A DNA stretch of 9,431 bases from Planctomycetota bacterium. GTDB taxonomy: Bacteria; Planctomycetota; Phycisphaerae; UBA1845. The DNA lies in the NCBI GenBank assembly GCA_022561415.1, contig JADFRH010000068.1:1-9431 (forward strand), read 5' to 3'. Of the stretch, positions 1 through 6,529 are shown in pieces. The notes beneath the pieces are model-generated. The model was not told where the DNA came from, made no database searches, and saw nothing but the letters and a program-made list of their open reading frames with translations. The translations under genes and the position numbers were made by a program. The number at the start of each line of letters is the position of its first letter. The stretch's first letter is position 1.

Positions 1-71
1 TCGAGGCGGGTTACGAATCGGCCCGCACCGGCCTGCCCGTCACCCTGAAAGACTGCTTCGGAGAGCTTTAG
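1..71 (+). CDS. C-terminal end of a Gfo/Idh/MocA-type oxidoreductase (5' partial)
   Basis: An open frame runs in from the window edge (first full codon at 3) and stops at TAG 69-71, giving 22 residues that include ESARTGLPVTL. A tail with Ser-Ala-Arg-x-Gly-x-Pro-Val is typical of the last helix and strand of Gfo/Idh/MocA sugar or inositol dehydrogenases, where it usually sits a few residues before the end. Only the tail is visible: neither the Rossmann fold nor the catalytic Lys can be checked, so the substrate is unknown. A hairpin at 151-177 may terminate its transcript. The call rests on one short motif and is tentative. Confidence 0.5.
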   Translation, partial: EAGYESARTGLPVTLKDCFGEL

Positions 72-150
72 CCGGCCTCAGCTTTGTTGTGCCTGTCTGG
101 GTCTCTTGACCGGCGCCGCAGAAACATCCGTCTTCCGCACATGTGCATCA

Positions 151-177
151 CCCCGCCAGCGGCGGGGCGGTTCTTCT
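151..177 (+). terminator. Probable intrinsic terminator after the first gene
   Basis: CCCCGCC (151-157) pairs perfectly with GGCGGGG (161-167) across a 3-nt AGC loop. After CGG, a T-rich stretch TTCTTCT follows at 171-177. The stem is strong but the T tract is interrupted and starts three bases late. It lies 80 bp after the stop at 71 and about 80 bp before the start at 259, a sensible place to end the upstream transcript. Confidence 0.5.
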
Positions 178-258
178 CAAGTGCCAATACGGCTCAATTG
201 CCGGCAGCCTGACAGTCTGAGCGTTCTGTCGTGACGGCCGCGGTATCATCCCGCCACC

Positions 259-585
259 GTGCCTGGCTCCAATCGCCAGCGGTTCATTTACCACTTCGAG
301 TTCCTGCGTCCGCTTGATACGTGGGATGCTGATGTAAAAGGGATCGCCCGGGCCCACGTCGCGTACCTGACCGCGGCGGCCGAAGAGTGGACTTTGGTGC
401 TCGCGGGCCGCAGCACCGACGGTGAGGGACCCGCTGTCGTCATCATCGAGACCGACTCAAGAGAAGAAGCAGAGCGTTTCATGGCGCGCGACCCGTTCGT
501 GGCGGGCCGCATCATGCGGGCAAGCCTGCACCCGTTTCGTGTCTCGCTGACCCGGCGAAACGACGGGGCAACGGCGTCTTGCTGA
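259..585 (+). CDS. YciI-like (YCII-related domain) small protein
   Basis: This 108-residue protein starts at GTG 259 and ends at TGA 583-585. It fits the single-domain YCII fold, a ferredoxin-like dimer related to EthD and muconolactone isomerase proteins. The visible pattern is an aromatic first strand (FIYHFEFLRP, residues 9-18), a helix carrying His33 (ARAHVAYL), a Leu-Ala-Gly turn at 48-50, a strand PAVVIIET (58-65), a helix beginning SREEAERF, and RDPF (77-80). His33 and Asp78 match the conserved His-Asp pair of the family. No specific reaction is known for most members, so none is claimed. It appears to stand alone, between the hairpin at 151-177 and a hairpin just after its stop. Confidence 0.8.
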   Translation: MPGSNRQRFIYHFEFLRPLDTWDADVKGIARAHVAYLTAAAEEWTLVLAGRSTDGEGPAVVIIETDSREEAERFMARDPFVAGRIMRASLHPFRVSLTRRNDGATASC

Positions 586-589
586 AGGG

Positions 590-607
590 CGAGGGCAGCC
601 GCCCTCG
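590..607 (+). other. Perfect 7-bp hairpin just after the YciI-like gene
   Basis: CGAGGGC (590-596) and GCCCTCG (601-607) form a perfect stem with a 4-nt AGCC loop, four bases past the stop codon. There is no T tract, so it is not a standard intrinsic terminator. It could protect the mRNA 3' end or be incidental in GC-rich DNA. The rest of the 586-816 gap shows nothing convincing apart from a doubtful small frame discussed among the rejected items. Confidence 0.3.
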
Positions 608-816
608 AAACGGACGCCCGGTGCGAGAAGCGCCGAGCCAGACGGGCCGACGTTGCACGGCCCAGGTCATGCCGATTGCTCGGGGTAGACTGATTTCCAG
701 GCCCCGAGGATCTCACCGGGGGAGCACACGGGCTGTATCCGCAAGGACCACGACACGATGGACAGGAAAGAATTCGACGGTTTGGTAGTCGGCATACGAG
801 GTCGATCGCACCGGCA

Positions 817-1359
817 ATGCGACCGGCCAGATCTGGGATTGGAAACAGGTCCCGCAGCCGCACGATCGAAGATGGGGCCGTCAGTGCTGCCCCACGGTGG
901 CTGCTCATAGCGATCTCGGTGTTGGCGGTCATGGCTTTGGCCTGCGGGTCCGGCGACTCAGCTCCAGACGCCGAAACGGTCGTCGAGGATGAAGGACCGC
1001 CCGTGGTCAGAACCGGCGAGACCTTCGCCGTCGACGACTTCGTTGATGCGGGCTGGAAGAAGTCGAAGGAATTTTCGGCCGAGACGGTGCCGAAGGCCGA
1101 GTCGGTCTGGTATCGCTTTTACGACAGGCGGGACGTCGAGATTCGCTTCTACGCCAGCCACGAAGATGCGATCGGCGAGGGAGTTGTATCTGCTGAGTCG
1201 GTGATGGACCGCTCCCCGAACTCGAATATCGGCGGCGGAGTCATCACCTACGCCGGCAACCGGACCCAGTACGAAGCCAACCTGGTTGCCGGGAACGCGG
1301 TCGTCCTCTGCCAGACCGACGTCACCGCCTGCGTCGAGCTGGTCGGGAACATCCCGTAG
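817..1359 (+). CDS. Predicted lipoprotein of unknown function
   Basis: The product is 180 residues, with ATG 817 and TAG 1357-1359. A 28-residue Arg-rich N-region is followed by a hydrophobic core (LLIAISVLAVMALAC, 29-43) and Cys43, which looks like a lipoprotein signal, although position -3 is Ala rather than the preferred Leu. A short acidic linker (about 44-62) leads into a compact domain of about 115 residues rich in aromatic and charged strands (VWYRFYDRRDVEIRFYAS, 97-114). Cys165 and Cys172 near the end could form a disulfide after export. I do not recognise the domain. The start is uncertain: no Shine-Dalgarno precedes 817, and the long N-region suggests the true start may be further in, though the only nearby in-frame candidates (GTG about 919, ATG 931) would leave too short a signal. 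The kelch lipoprotein gene follows after 47 bp, so the two may form an operon of exported proteins. Confidence 0.6.
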   Translation: MRPARSGIGNRSRSRTIEDGAVSAAPRWLLIAISVLAVMALACGSGDSAPDAETVVEDEGPPVVRTGETFAVDDFVDAGWKKSKEFSAETVPKAESVWYRFYDRRDVEIRFYASHEDAIGEGVVSAESVMDRSPNSNIGGGVITYAGNRTQYEANLVAGNAVVLCQTDVTACVELVGNIP

Positions 1360-1406
1360 CACCGACCCGCGAGACAGGGCGGAACCGGAGCGAACGGGCT
1401 CACCGA

Positions 1407-1964
1407 ATGACCACTCTCGGCAGCGCGACGGTGAGGACGGTGTGGCTGCTATTGCTGCTCGTCGCCTGCTCACAGGCACCGGCGCCGACTGCGGCACCCA
1501 CCCCCGCACTGACCGTCTCGCCGACGCCAAAAGATGCCGGAGTAGCGACCGGGAATCGCGAGATGAGCCGCGCTTGGCGCCAGCTTGCCCCTTTGCCGTC
1601 GGCACGTAGCGAAGTAGCCGTCGCGGCCCTTCGAGGCCAGGTCTACGTGATCGGCGGGCTGGCCTCCAACGGCCGCACGACGAACCGGGTCGAGGCCTAT
1701 GATCCTGAGTCGGACGCGTGGGTTGAGCGAGCCGGTCTTCCGCTGCCGCTGCACCATGCCGCCGCGGCGTCCGTCGGCGGAAGGCTCCTGGTCCTCGGTG
1801 GGTTCGGACCCGGCTTCGCGCCGGTCGATACGGTTTTCGAGTACGACCCTGAGGCGGACGCCTGGAGCAAGAAGGCGTCGATGCCGACCGCCCGTGGCGC
1901 GCTCGCAGCGGCCGTGGTGGACGGGAGGGTTTACGCCGTCGGCGGCGTTACGGAGGCCACCGTA
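1407..1964 (+). CDS. Kelch-repeat lipoprotein, 3' truncated at a junction
   Basis: ATG 1407 opens a short lipoprotein signal (hydrophobic 12-20, lipobox LVAC, Cys21), then a Pro/Thr/Ala stalk (24-42) of the kind that holds a domain away from the membrane. Kelch repeats follow at about 63-110 and 111-158, each with the hallmark Gly-Gly pair (IGG 82-84, LGG 130-132), a Tyr-Asp-Pro turn (98-100, 146-148) and a closing Trp (105, 153). A third repeat begins MPTARGALAAAVV and reaches VYAVGG (175-180), then the pattern dissolves. Kelch propellers normally need five to seven blades, so at least half is missing. The frame stays open to TGA 2451-2453, but from about 1965 it is antisense to another gene and shows no kelch features. 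The fold usually mediates binding or forms galactose-oxidase-like enzymes; no ligand can be assigned. Confidence 0.7.
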
Positions 1965-3289
1965 ATCCAGGGATTTATCGCCCACGGAAATGCAATGGTG
2001 CCGGCTCCCGTACTCCCCATCTCCGCAAAGGCCGTGAGGGCGTCCAGATCGACGGTAAAGCGGAACATCAGTGGATCCGTCACTGCCAGATTCACGCCTG
2101 CAAGGGACACCGTGCCCGTGACGGTCGCGATCGTTTCCACCGTACCGCCCCCCTCGGGCGTGACCAACTCCACCGTTCCGCTCAGGTTCTGCGGCGCGCC
2201 TTCGAAGTTGCCGCCCACGGTCACGGTCCCTTTCCAATGCGTGGTGTTACAGGTTCCCAGATCGACGGTCACTATGGCGCCTGAGTCCGACAGGGCGGTT
2301 GCGACCAGCCGCAGACCGTTGCAAATCGCATCGTCCACGTTCTCACCACCGACGCCTTGCTCAAGGGCGTCACTACCGAGTTTCCGGGCGGCTTGGGCGA
2401 CCAGGTCGAAGGCCTCCTGCGATTCGCCTCCGCCATCCGCGCCGAGTAGCTGAGTCAGACCGACGGCGCCCAGCAAACCCCTGACCTCCTGGGCGTCTCC
2501 CCTGCAGGGATCGAACGCCGCGATCGCATCCTGGAGCTCTTTCACTGAGAGTTCCGCGGCGCGCTCCAAGGCTTCATCACCAAGCTCATTGGAATCGTTG
2601 CCCAGAAACTGTGCCTCCGCCGCCAGGCTCAACAACTCCTTGATCGTGGCCTGATCCAACTGCGTCTCGGCCCAATCGTAGAAGGTCTTGGCGGCGGCCT
2701 CCATCGCGTCGGTGCCGGTGCCGCCGTGCTTCTGCTGCCAGGCTGCCACGCGGAACAGCCCCTTCACGCGACGGCGCGTCTCGGCGGCGCCGGTCAGTTT
2801 GGCGAATGCCGCGCGCTTGGCGAGCAAGCCGAATGAAGGATCCGTGAGCAGCTGGTCAATAAGGGTCTGCGCCTCCTGCATCCGGCCGTCCGCCGCGAGC
2901 AGATCGGCTTCGTCAAGAACCTGTTGGATATCGAGGGAAACGTCCACGTCGCAAAAAGTTTCGCCCGAGGAAAGGTCGGCAGCCAGCGCCAGTGCGCCGG
3001 CTTCTCCGAGGGTCCCGGCAGTAAGATCGCTCTCGAACGAAGGAACGGTCGCGGCCGCCGCTATTTGGAATCCGAAATCCGGACTGCCTTCACAGACCGT
3101 CGCGGCATCGATCACCGTGCCGTCGGTCGTGGTAGCATCAGGTTCTACGCCGCTGCCGTCGTCCGGGTTTGCCGGATCTGTTTCGGAGCCTCCATCGCCC
3201 TGCGTCGACAGACCCGATGTCGCCCCGCACCCGACCAAGCCGTAGAAAAGGGCAGACGCGACAATACTCATCGATAATGCAGTACGCAT
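1931..3289 (-). CDS. Large predicted lipoprotein, alpha-helical plus C-terminal beta domain, function unknown
   Basis: The frame gives 452 residues, with ATG at 3289-3287 and TAA at 1933-1931. The start is supported by a good Shine-Dalgarno and a clean lipoprotein signal (hydrophobic 9-19, lipobox LVGC, Cys21). Residues 22-65 form an Asp/Thr/Ser/Gly-rich linker. A helical part of about 200 residues follows, with Ala/Leu/Glu-rich segments such as EADLLAADGRMQEAQTLIDQL that resemble TPR-like or other helical repeats without a clear consensus. The last 110 residues alternate Thr/Val strands and Gly turns like a beta-sandwich. It is probably anchored outside the cytoplasmic membrane, but I recognise no family. 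The final codons (PPTA and the stop) lie antisense to the conserved VYAVGG of the kelch gene, so the native C-terminus is probably lost and the stop accidental. It points away from the sugar cluster. Confidence 0.7.
   Translation of the reverse strand: MRTALSMSIVASALFYGLVGCGATSGLSTQGDGGSETDPANPDDGSGVEPDATTTDGTVIDAATVCEGSPDFGFQIAAAATVPSFESDLTAGTLGEAGALALAADLSSGETFCDVDVSLDIQQVLDEADLLAADGRMQEAQTLIDQLLTDPSFGLLAKRAAFAKLTGAAETRRRVKGLFRVAAWQQKHGGTGTDAMEAAAKTFYDWAETQLDQATIKELLSLAAEAQFLGNDSNELGDEALERAAELSVKELQDAIAAFDPCRGDAQEVRGLLGAVGLTQLLGADGGGESQEAFDLVAQAARKLGSDALEQGVGGENVDDAICNGLRLVATALSDSGAIVTVDLGTCNTTHWKGTVTVGGNFEGAPQNLSGTVELVTPEGGGTVETIATVTGTVSLAGVNLAVTDPLMFRFTVDLDALTAFAEMGSTGAGTIAFPWAINPWITVASVTPPTA
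1950..1972. other. Junction between two unrelated coding sequences
   Basis: On the + strand the kelch consensus is intact through GGV (codons 1941-1949) and degenerates afterwards. On the - strand the lipoprotein's beta domain is convincing down to FPWAINPWIT (about 1963-1993) but then reads the reverse of the kelch gene. Two different genes therefore meet tail to tail within some 20 bp and neither has its own natural end. No transposase, target-site repeat or tRNA is visible at the point. A chimeric assembly and a genuine deletion or recombination are both possible. Confidence 0.6.
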
Positions 3290-3297
3290 GTTTGATT

Positions 3298-3303
3298 CTC
3301 CCC
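3298..3303 (-). promoter_or_regulatory. Ribosome binding site of the 452-residue lipoprotein gene
   Basis: Read on the minus strand, GGGGAG lies 8 nt before the ATG at 3289. This strong Shine-Dalgarno match fixes the start and agrees with the lipoprotein signal that begins there. Confidence 0.7.
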
Positions 3304-3883
3304 GTTGAGCCGTGGACTTGTGCCCCTCTCGAAATGCTGCCGGCGGTCCATGTGGATAGACCCTCTTGCTGCCGCCAGCGGACTGGAGAACCCGGCATCG
3401 TCCCCGACATCTGGACGGACATGCTATCAGAAACTACGGAGCCCATCAAGAGCCACCGGCAAGCCGGTTCTACCGGACCGGTTTCTGCAATGGCATTCGG
3501 GTCAGGCTACTTTATCCTGGATAAGACGAATCCAGGTTACTTTTCGTTGACGGGTGTGAGCAGCGGCAAGATCATGCGCCGCATCTTGCGTAAGATCGCG
3601 GCCGCGAGACTGAGAACCTGGGCAACATGAGCACCCTCGCCGACCCGAGCGGAGTCGAGGATCTGGTGAGCACGCGCTATCGGCCGCTGAGTTCGCCGAG
3701 GTTATCGGTCAAATATCAGCCGTATGAACCGGTCACCGGCCTGCCTTATCAGTCGTTTTGTCGTTTCCGGCGCTTTGTATTGGACCGGCGTCGCTGCGGT
3801 TCCGATATTCGAGGTATCTTGTGCCGTCCAGCAAGCCGGCTTTGCCATTGCGTCCTGCCGTGCGGCCATGGAGCATGCGCGCT
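3304..3883. other. 580-bp gene-poor divergent intergenic region
   Basis: The region separates the minus-strand lipoprotein gene from the plus-strand sugar cluster and must hold both promoters, but I cannot place either with confidence. Visible structure: a 6-bp hairpin ACCGGC-AA-GCCGGT at 3455-3468, followed by more ACCGG/CCGGT elements to about 3482, and an inverted repeat CCTGGA (3516-3521) / TCCAGG (3531-3536) with a 9-nt spacer. The A/T-richer patch at 3505-3550 around the second repeat is the likeliest control area. Open frames here have no start signals or family resemblance and look non-coding. Confidence 0.4.
3870..3873 (+). promoter_or_regulatory. Ribosome binding site deciding the dehydrogenase start
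   Basis: GGAG lies 10 nt before ATG 3884 and only 1 nt before the alternative in-frame ATG 3875. The spacing favours 3884, which also leaves a short charged N-terminus just before the first Rossmann strand, as is normal in this family. Confidence 0.55.
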
Positions 3884-5017
3884 ATGACAAAGCGATCGGA
3901 CAGAATTGGAATCGGCGTTATCGGGTGCGGGAATTGGGGCCCCAACCACATTCGGGTCTTCAGCGAGCTCGATGGGGCCGAGGTCGTCGCCTGCGCTGAC
4001 CTGAGTGATGCGCGCCTGGATCGTATTCGCAAACGCTATCCACAAATTCACGCCACGACGGACTATCGAAGCTGGCTGAGTGATGAGAGGATCGGTGCGG
4101 TGGTCGTGGCCACGCCGACGAAAACGCACGCACCGATCGCGCTTGAAGTTCTTCAGGCCGGCAAGCATGTCCTGGTCGAAAAGCCGCTCTGCATGACCAG
4201 CAAAGAGGCCTACGAGCTGTCGACGGCTGCCGATGCTGCGAATCGGGTGTTGATGGTGGGGCACGTGTTCGTGTTCAACAGCGGCATTGTCAAGCTGCGC
4301 GAGACCATCGAGAGCCGCGAACTCGGACGAATTCAATATCTGGACGCGGTGCGCACGAATCTCGGTCCGGTCCGAGGCGACGTCAACGCACTGTACGATC
4401 TCGGCACGCATGACATCAGCATTTTCAACTATCTCTTGGATTCGACCCCGGTGGCCGTGTCCGCCCATGGTCGGTGTATTACGCAGCCCGCGATCGAGGA
4501 CGTCTGCTTCGTCACGCTGCGATACCCCGACGGAACGATTGGACACATTCACGTGAGCTGGCTGAACCCGCGTAAGGTCCGCACGCTGACGATCGTCGGT
4601 GAGCAGAAGATGGCCCACTGGGACGACGTGGACCCGGCCGGCATGGTCCGGTTGTATGACAAGGGTTTGGATGAGCCGCCGTGTTACGACTCGTTCGGCG
4701 AGTTTCGCTGTCTGATCCGCAGCGGCGATGTCCATCTGCCGGCGTTTACCCAGACCGAGCCGTTGCTGAGTCAGGCCGAGGCCTTTGTCCGATGGATCAA
4801 CACCGGCGAGGTGTGCGGTCCGGACGCCCGCGACGGTCTGGTCATCGCGAAGGTGCTCGAGACCGCGATGCTGTCGATGAACAACGGCGGCGTGATGTGT
4901 CCGATCGCCCTGGACGACGCGCCCGCGTGCAAGACGGCTACCGCGGACGCGGCTACGCTCGAGTATCGTCCGCAGCCGGAACTCCAGAAACCGGACGTGT
5001 TGATCCCCGGCGTCTAG
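3884..5017 (+). CDS. Gfo/Idh/MocA sugar-nucleotide 3-dehydrogenase (WlbA/WbpB-like)
   Basis: The 377-residue protein is of normal family length. Its N-terminal Rossmann domain opens IGIGVIGCGNWGPNH, with the NAD-binding GxGxxG at 14-19. The EKP motif at 99-101 carries the usual catalytic Lys100. The C-terminal alpha/beta domain contains LYDLGTHD (170-177), the conserved Asp/His substrate-side motif. GNWGPNH and YDLGTHDI are typical of members acting on UDP-N-acetylglucosaminuronate or related nucleotides, oxidising C3 to a ketone for the following aminotransferase. That assignment is inferred from similarity and neighbours, since the aminotransferase and N-acetyltransferase of the same logic are present. 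It is the first gene of the cluster; the formyltransferase begins 24 bp after its stop. The exact nucleotide sugar cannot be read from sequence, and no UDP-sugar 6-dehydrogenase is in the window. Confidence 0.85.
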   Translation: MTKRSDRIGIGVIGCGNWGPNHIRVFSELDGAEVVACADLSDARLDRIRKRYPQIHATTDYRSWLSDERIGAVVVATPTKTHAPIALEVLQAGKHVLVEKPLCMTSKEAYELSTAADAANRVLMVGHVFVFNSGIVKLRETIESRELGRIQYLDAVRTNLGPVRGDVNALYDLGTHDISIFNYLLDSTPVAVSAHGRCITQPAIEDVCFVTLRYPDGTIGHIHVSWLNPRKVRTLTIVGEQKMAHWDDVDPAGMVRLYDKGLDEPPCYDSFGEFRCLIRSGDVHLPAFTQTEPLLSQAEAFVRWINTGEVCGPDARDGLVIAKVLETAMLSMNNGGVMCPIALDDAPACKTATADAATLEYRPQPELQKPDVLIPGV

Positions 5018-5025
5018 GCGGGTAC

Positions 5026-5031
5026 GAAGGA
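5026..5031 (+). promoter_or_regulatory. Ribosome binding site suggesting a TTG start for the formyltransferase
   Basis: GAAGGA ends 10 nt before TTG 5042 but 28 nt before the only nearby in-frame ATG (5060), which has no Shine-Dalgarno of its own. The site favours TTG; the protein homology fits either start. Confidence 0.45.
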
Positions 5032-5041
5032 AGACCGTTGG

Positions 5042-5731
5042 TTGAACGGTATCACGAACATGCCCGAGCGAAAGAGCGTAGTCATCCTCGGCAAGGGCGA
5101 GCAGGCGATACGCATCGCGCAATGGTTTCAGCGCAGTCCGGCGTATGAGTTGACCTGCGTCGTGCCGGTGGTGCCCGAGCCGGACTGGACGGATTCACTG
5201 ATCGGCTGGTGCGAGGAGGAGGGCGTTCCTCATGTTGCCAGCGGCGATTTCCGCGACATTCCGGGCGCCGACTCGGACGCGTGGCAGGTCGATCTGGCGT
5301 TCAGCGTTTTCTACAGCAAGATCCTGCCGCTTCGGTTTATCGAACGCGCACAGCGGTGCCTGAACCTCCACAACGCCCCGCTGCCGAAGTATCGCGGCAT
5401 TGCCCCGATCAACTGGGCCCTGAAGAACAACGAGTCCATGCACGGCGTTACGATTCACGAGATCGAGCCGCAGGTCGACGCCGGACCCATTGTCGCCCAG
5501 GTTTGCTTCAGCATACACCCCGACACCGACGACGTGATCGACGTCTACCGGCGGGCGCTGGCGTATGGCTATCTGCTGTTTGAGCAGACGATGCCGATTC
5601 TCGACCAGATCCACCCTCGCGGGCAAGACGACGGCGAGGCCAGCTACTACACACGCCGCGATTACGATCGCCTCGGCGACCGCAGAGACTTTACGCGCGA
5701 AAAATCGCTCGACACTGCTGGCTGTAACTGA
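5042..5731 (+). CDS. Sugar N-formyltransferase (formyl_trans_N domain)
   Basis: The enzyme has 229 residues from TTG 5042, or 223 from ATG 5060. It has the formyltransferase fold shared by GAR transformylase, Met-tRNA formyltransferase and the sugar N-formyltransferases, which move formyl from N10-formyltetrahydrofolate to an amine. The first strand is SVVILGKGEQA (12-22). The signature LNLHNAPLPKYRG (107-119) holds catalytic Asn108 and His110, and Asp146 in EPQVDAGPI completes the triad. It is much shorter than Met-tRNA formyltransferase (about 310 residues) and lacks that enzyme's C-terminal domain. Together with the sugar genes around it, this points to formylation of an amino sugar, like QdtF, FdtF, VioF or WlaRD. 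The acceptor is not identifiable. The first gene downstream is an N-acetyltransferase, so the two may act on different amines or compete for one. Confidence 0.85.
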   Translation: MNGITNMPERKSVVILGKGEQAIRIAQWFQRSPAYELTCVVPVVPEPDWTDSLIGWCEEEGVPHVASGDFRDIPGADSDAWQVDLAFSVFYSKILPLRFIERAQRCLNLHNAPLPKYRGIAPINWALKNNESMHGVTIHEIEPQVDAGPIVAQVCFSIHPDTDDVIDVYRRALAYGYLLFEQTMPILDQIHPRGQDDGEASYYTRRDYDRLGDRRDFTREKSLDTAGCN

Positions 5732-5827
5732 TGCGCCCTGCGGCGGTCGGTTTCTTCCCTTTCAGTCCCATGGTCGGCAAAAGTGGCCTCCCCCTTTCTC
5801 CGATAAAACCATCGCAGACGACCCGAG

Positions 5828-6529
5828 GTGCATGGTCTGTCTACGAAACCAAACGAAATACCGCGATGCCGGGCATCGCGCGAGTTTCGCTCTTGGAGTG
5901 CGAAGATTTCCTCTTACTTGCTCATACATCCGACCGCGATTTGCGATTCGCAGAATGTCGGTGAAGGCACGCGCGTGTGGGCGTTTGCTCATGTGCTCGA
6001 CGGGGCCGTCATCGGGCGCGAGTGCACCATTGGCGACTCCGTCTTCGTCGAGGGCGGAGCGTGCATCGGGAATCATGTAACCGTCAAGAACCACGCCATG
6101 ATCTGGGAGGGCGTCACCATTGAGGACGACGTCTTCGTCGGCCCAGGCGTGATCTTTACCAACGACCGCTATCCGCGAAGCCGACACATTCCCCAGGCGA
6201 AAGAACGGTACCGCGACAAAAAGAACTGGCTCGTTCGGACACGGGTCGAGTGCGGTGCGACAATCGGCGCCGGCGCCATCATCCTACCGGGCGTGACCAT
6301 CGGCTCCTTTGCGTGCGTCGGCGCGGGTGCCGTCGTAACGCGGGACGTGCCGGCGGGCCGGGTCGTCGTCGGTAGCCCCGCCCGCGATGCCGGGGGAGCT
6401 TGTGTGTGCGGGATGCCACTGCACGGCGCGGCCACCTGTCGCACCTGTGGAACTGCGACTCCTGCCGGCGCCTCGAACACCGGCGGAACCGGCTTGCCGG
6501 TCGAGACCCTCGTTACGCAGCATGTATAA
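5828..6529 (+). CDS. Left-handed beta-helix sugar N-acetyltransferase (WlbB/WbpD-like) with Cys4 tail
   Basis: From GTG 5828 the product is 233 residues. The family body begins at IHPTAICDSQNVGEGTRVWA (33-52) and continues in hexapeptide coils (IGDSVFVEGGACIGNHVTVK, 68-87; TIGAGAIILPGVTIGSFACVG, 145-165), the fold of trimeric acetyl-CoA transferases. FTNDRYPR (110-117) is the loop typical of WlbB/WbpD, which acetylate the 3-amine of a UDP-2,3-diamino sugar. The body ends VVVGSPAR, after which Cys192, Cys194, Cys204 and Cys207 (CVC...CRTC) suggest a small zinc knuckle of the kind seen on some relatives. The start is doubtful: residues 1-30 do not resemble the family and a hairpin sits among their codons. 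TTG 5918, or the rare ATT 5906 with GGAG 7 nt upstream, would give about 203-207 residues, close to the usual length. The stop overlaps the next gene by 8 bp. Confidence 0.85.
   Translation: MHGLSTKPNEIPRCRASREFRSWSAKISSYLLIHPTAICDSQNVGEGTRVWAFAHVLDGAVIGRECTIGDSVFVEGGACIGNHVTVKNHAMIWEGVTIEDDVFVGPGVIFTNDRYPRSRHIPQAKERYRDKKNWLVRTRVECGATIGAGAIILPGVTIGSFACVGAGAVVTRDVPAGRVVVGSPARDAGGACVCGMPLHGAATCRTCGTATPAGASNTGGTGLPVETLVTQHV
5862..5880 (+). other. Strong 8-bp hairpin upstream of the acetyltransferase body
   Basis: CGCGATGC (5862-5869) pairs perfectly with GCATCGCG (5873-5880) across the 3-nt loop CGG. It lies inside the doubtful N-terminal extension, 25 bp before the possible ATT start and 37 bp before the possible TTG. 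There is no T tract, so it is not a terminator. It could shape translation of the downstream genes or mark mRNA processing. Confidence 0.4.

Noticed and set aside
758..910. A 50-codon frame starting MDRKEFDGLVVG with AAGGA 11 nt upstream
   Set aside because: It overlaps the lipoprotein start in another frame and turns into Arg/His/Cys-rich sequence typical of an out-of-frame reading. There is no family match; it may be a remnant but cannot be supported.
1965..2453. Continuation of the kelch frame for about 160 codons past the junction
   Set aside because: It is exactly antisense to a well-formed lipoprotein gene and shows no kelch repeats; long antisense frames are expected in GC-rich coding DNA.
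3490..3630. A 46-codon frame MAFGSGYFILDKTNPG... in the divergent gap
   Set aside because: No ribosome binding site, an Arg-rich tail, and it contains the inverted repeat at 3516-3536. More likely regulatory DNA than a gene.
5731..5964. A 77-codon frame whose ATG overlaps the formyltransferase stop (ATG within TGATG)
   Set aside because: The overlap suggests coupling, but the sequence has no recognisable pattern and runs into the acetyltransferase body in another frame.
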